Assembly (NCBI GenBank): GCA_030836705.1
Contig: JAUPLZ010000293.1
Coordinates: 1-8,181, forward strand
Reading direction: 5' to 3'
DNA length: 8,181 nt
Source: Campylobacterota bacterium
GTDB taxonomy: Bacteria > Campylobacterota > Campylobacteria > Campylobacterales > SZUA-545
The translations under genes were made by a program, and so were the position numbers. The notes beneath the pieces were generated by a model. The model worked only from the letters and a program-made list of their open reading frames with translations, searched no databases and was not told where the DNA came from. Below are positions 6,092 through 8,181 of the stretch, piece by piece (positions within the stretch are counted from its first letter, which is position 1; each line of letters opens with the position of its first letter).

Positions 6092-6766
6092 TTAACCTTT
6101 TAATTTTTCTAATGCTTTTTTTGCCGCTTCTTGTTGTGCCGCTTTCTTGCTCTTGCCGCTTGCCCTAGCATACTCAACGCCGTTTATCATAAGCGCTATT
6201 TCAAACTCTTTCTCATGATCAGGACCGCTTGTATTTTGAAGCTCATAATCCGGAATTACGCCAAATTTTGCCTGCGTAACCTCTTGAAGAGTAGTCTTAT
6301 AATCCCTAAATAGCTCTTTAAGATTTATTTTCGGATAAAGCTCCTCTAACATTCTATTTGTAATTTTAGAAACATTGCTATAATCGCTATCAAGATAAAT
6401 AGCCCCCATAACCGCCTCAAAAGCATCCGAGAGAATAGAGATCTTTTCTCTGCCGTTATTATTCTCTTCCGCATTTGAAAGTCTTATGTGCTTATCTAGC
6501 TTAAGCGCTTTTGCAAGTTTTGCGAATCCCGCTTCGTTAACTATAGAAGACCTTATTTTTGACATCTCTCCTTCTGTTGCTTTTGGAAGATGAAAAAAAA
6601 GATATTCTCCGACGACAAGATCAAGCACTGCATCTCCTAAAAACTCCAGCCTCTCGTTGCTATACTCGCTTTTGCAACTTTTATGAGTCAGCGCCTCTTT
6701 TAAAAAAGATGGATTTTTAAAGCGATATCTAAGAAGTTCTTGTAATTCTTCATATTCCGTAATCAT
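6092..6766 (-). CDS. rnc: ribonuclease III
   Basis: RNase III cuts double-stranded RNA, including the rRNA precursor stems, and acts as a dimer with magnesium. The 224-residue protein has the nuclease signature N-E-R-L-E-F-L-G-D at 37-45. Catalytic acids E41, D45, D114 and E117 fall at the same numbers as in the E. coli enzyme. A double-stranded RNA-binding domain occupies about 153-224, with the K-x-x-A-x-x-x-A-A helix near its end. ATG 6766 overlaps the rnhA stop (ATGA), and AAGGA at 6777-6773 lies six bases upstream, so it can be loaded independently as well as by coupling. Its position directly after rnhA puts two nucleases that act on RNA duplexes under one transcript. Confidence 0.97.
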   Translation of the reverse strand: MITEYEELQELLRYRFKNPSFLKEALTHKSCKSEYSNERLEFLGDAVLDLVVGEYLFFHLPKATEGEMSKIRSSIVNEAGFAKLAKALKLDKHIRLSNAEENNNGREKISILSDAFEAVMGAIYLDSDYSNVSKITNRMLEELYPKINLKELFRDYKTTLQEVTQAKFGVIPDYELQNTSGPDHEKEFEIALMINGVEYARASGKSKKAAQQEAAKKALEKLKG

Positions 6767-7191
6767 CTTTTTTCCTTGATTTTTTGGGCTTCTTCTTGCG
6801 CTATTTTATCGCATCTTTCATTTTCCTCATGACCGTCATGACCCCTTACCCAAAAGGCTTTTATTTTGTGATTTTTCAAAACCTCTACAAGTTCTTTCCA
6901 CATCTGCGGGTTCTTAACTCCCTTAAAATCTTTTTTTATCCAACCATGAAGCCACTCATTAATCCCTCTTGTAACATAACTGCTATCGCTCGTAAGCGTT
7001 ATATTGCAAGGCTCTTTTAATTGTTTGATTGCCTCTATAGCGGCTTTTAGTTCCATTTGATTATTCGTAGCATCGGCTTGATTGCCTGAGAAAATCTTTT
7101 CATTTTGTTTATATCTAAGTATGGCACACCAGCCTCCGGCACCGGGATTGCCGAGCGATGAACCGTCAGTAAAAATCTCTATATTTTTCAT
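6763..7191 (-). CDS. rnhA: ribonuclease HI
   Basis: RNase HI degrades the RNA strand of RNA-DNA hybrids, for example primers and R-loops. The 142-residue protein begins with T-D-G-S-S-L-G-N-P-G-A-G-G-W and keeps the four metal-binding acids D9, E47, D69 and D128. The flexible-loop histidine H118 is in G-H-D-G-H-E-E-N-E-R-C-D. The basic protrusion helix region (W-L-H-G-W-I-K-K at about 80-87) is present. The frame is open to 7251, but those 20 extra residues lie inside the upstream gene and are not family-like; the ATG at 7191 gives the standard N-terminus and forms an ATGA overlap with the upstream TGA. The ribosome site is weak (GGGCG), which suggests coupling to the preceding gene. The type I sequence rules out RnhB. 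Confidence 0.96.
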   Translation of the reverse strand: MKNIEIFTDGSSLGNPGAGGWCAILRYKQNEKIFSGNQADATNNQMELKAAIEAIKQLKEPCNITLTSDSSYVTRGINEWLHGWIKKDFKGVKNPQMWKELVEVLKNHKIKAFWVRGHDGHEENERCDKIAQEEAQKIKEKR

Positions 7192-8181
7192 GCGAGTTCG
7201 CCCATAAAATACGAATCGGATTTTTTGGTTAAAATAGGCTCTATTTTGCATCTAGCCACACTAAAACAACTAGGACATCTGTGGAAATAAACAGGAAAAA
7301 CCTGTTTGCAGCATTCGCAAGAATACTCAAAAGTCAAATCAGCTATCTCTTTTTTCTCTTGTAAATTTATCAAAATATCAAATTCAAATATTTCGCTTTT
7401 TTTTGCCGTATCCACAACGCCTCTTGCGCTAAAAAGTTCATTTAAAATAGCTATATTTTTGATTTTTTCCTGCTCTACATCGCTAGGCGCAAGCACCCAT
7501 AAAATATCGATAATGTCATTTATGTTTATAAACTCAAGCATCTCCCAAGCATCCTTAGTAGACTTAAAAAACAAAAACTCCATAATAGTATGCGCAGTAT
7601 ACGGCGCCCCTTTTAAAAGCTCTTTTAGTTTATCTATTTTTATAGAATCTTGCATTTTTGCATCCTCTATAATCAAAAAAACTTTTAAAAAATTCTTCTC
7701 TTTTTCGACACTCTCACCAAGCTCTTCAAGAGATTCCAAAACACCAAATCCATTGCTATACTCCTTTAGTCTTTCAAGTATAACAAGCAGGACTTTTAGC
7801 ACCTCTTGATTTCGTGGCTTCAACCTCAAAGACTCCTTTAAAATATCTCTGCTTCTATGCAAAAAACCGGCTTTGTAATAGGTCTTACCAAGCATCGATA
7901 AAACTTCTATTTTTTTATCTTTTTCTTTTATGTATTCAAGCAAAATCAAATAAATAGCAATAGCCTCTTCATGATTTCCGCTCTTATAGTAAATAGATGC
8001 CAACAACATCAAAGAACTTATTGCTTCCGGATTTTCACCCAAAAGCTTGGCATAGTCTTTTTCATTTTTTACGGATTGAAAGCTATCAAGGAATTTATCC
8101 AGCTCTTTCTTTTCACTCTTTTTTTTATATTTGCTCCAAAGATAATTAGCATATGAGACTATAAACACTATCGCCACCAAC
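7188..8181 (-). CDS. LapB/YciM-like membrane-anchored TPR protein with rubredoxin-type cysteine knuckle, 5' end outside window
   Basis: About 330 codons are visible; the start probably lies beyond base 8181, although a TTG at 8180 is in frame. Residues 1-15 are hydrophobic and followed by K-rich sequence, fitting an N-terminal membrane anchor with the rest in the cytoplasm. TPR-like helical pairs run from about 50 to 155 (A-S-I-Y-Y-K-S-G near 61-68, L-G-K-T-Y-Y-K-A-G near 97-105). The middle region, about 160-280, is helical but degenerate. The C-terminus has C288-x2-C291, ten residues, then C302-P-S-C305, followed by K-I-E-P-I. This order and spacing match E. coli LapB, which binds metal there and controls LPS synthesis through FtsH and LpxC. 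Cysteines 290 and 311 are extra. C. jejuni has a protein annotated as periplasmic at what I recall as the same locus. Function here is inferred, not shown. Confidence 0.75.
   Translation of the reverse strand, partial: LVAIVFIVSYANYLWSKYKKKSEKKELDKFLDSFQSVKNEKDYAKLLGENPEAISSLMLLASIYYKSGNHEEAIAIYLILLEYIKEKDKKIEVLSMLGKTYYKAGFLHRSRDILKESLRLKPRNQEVLKVLLVILERLKEYSNGFGVLESLEELGESVEKEKNFLKVFLIIEDAKMQDSIKIDKLKELLKGAPYTAHTIMEFLFFKSTKDAWEMLEFININDIIDILWVLAPSDVEQEKIKNIAILNELFSARGVVDTAKKSEIFEFDILINLQEKKEIADLTFEYSCECCKQVFPVYFHRCPSCFSVARCKIEPILTKKSDSYFMGELA

Noticed and set aside
7192..7251. Longer rnhA start (20 extra residues)
   Set aside because: They overlap the upstream gene deeply and are not RNase H-like; ATG 7191 gives the standard N-terminus and an ATGA junction.
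7289..7307. 7-bp inverted repeat with a 5-base loop (AAACAGG / CCTGTTT)
   Set aside because: It lies inside the coding sequence of the cysteine knuckle and has no T run at the exit in the transcribed direction, so it is not a convincing terminator.
7306..7809. Long open frame on the + strand opposite the TPR gene
   Set aside because: It is a low-complexity Ser/Phe/Lys-rich product with no ribosome site or family features; an antisense shadow of the real gene.

Overview
The window looks like the chromosome of a member of Campylobacterota, most likely a Campylobacter. The DNA is AT-rich, genes are packed with 1-8 base overlaps, and the proteins resemble Campylobacter homologues as I remember them. 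The rsmG-ribA-<>-hemB-argF arrangement also matches the one I recall from Campylobacter jejuni. Species cannot be fixed from the sequence alone. Everything visible is protein coding or short control sequence. I see no tRNA, rRNA, CRISPR array, insertion sequence or prophage, and no gene-free stretch longer than about 70 bases.

Left part (1-3043): two back-to-back transcription units diverge from a 70-base spacer (1046-1115). Leftward runs ribA (GTP cyclohydrolase II, riboflavin synthesis), then rsmG (16S rRNA methyltransferase, cut by the window edge), joined by a GTGA overlap. Rightward runs hemB (porphobilinogen synthase, haem synthesis), then argF (ornithine carbamoyltransferase, arginine synthesis), joined by an ATGA overlap. 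The spacer holds one good -10 element for each direction, so the promoters must overlap. The argF unit ends in a 12-bp hairpin at 3011-3041 that also holds the stop codon of the oncoming gene.

Right part (3036-8181): six genes run leftward as one compact operon, in transcription order: a membrane-anchored TPR protein with a C-terminal four-cysteine metal knuckle (LapB/YciM-like, start outside the window), rnhA (RNase HI), rnc (RNase III), aroC (chorismate synthase), metK (S-adenosylmethionine synthetase), and an unnamed split-barrel flavoprotein-like gene of the Nim/pyridoxamine-phosphate-oxidase type. The last carries an excisionase-like N-terminal domain. All junctions are overlaps or gaps under 10 bases, so translation is probably coupled along the operon.

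Most genes are core metabolism or RNA processing with intact catalytic residues. Three points deserve a second look: the LapB-like protein, since LapB is a known regulator of LPS synthesis in gammaproteobacteria; the putative DNA-binding-plus-flavin fusion; and the symmetric bidirectional terminator, where both convergent genes have their stop codons inside the same inverted repeat. I found no convincing new multi-gene defence or mobile system.
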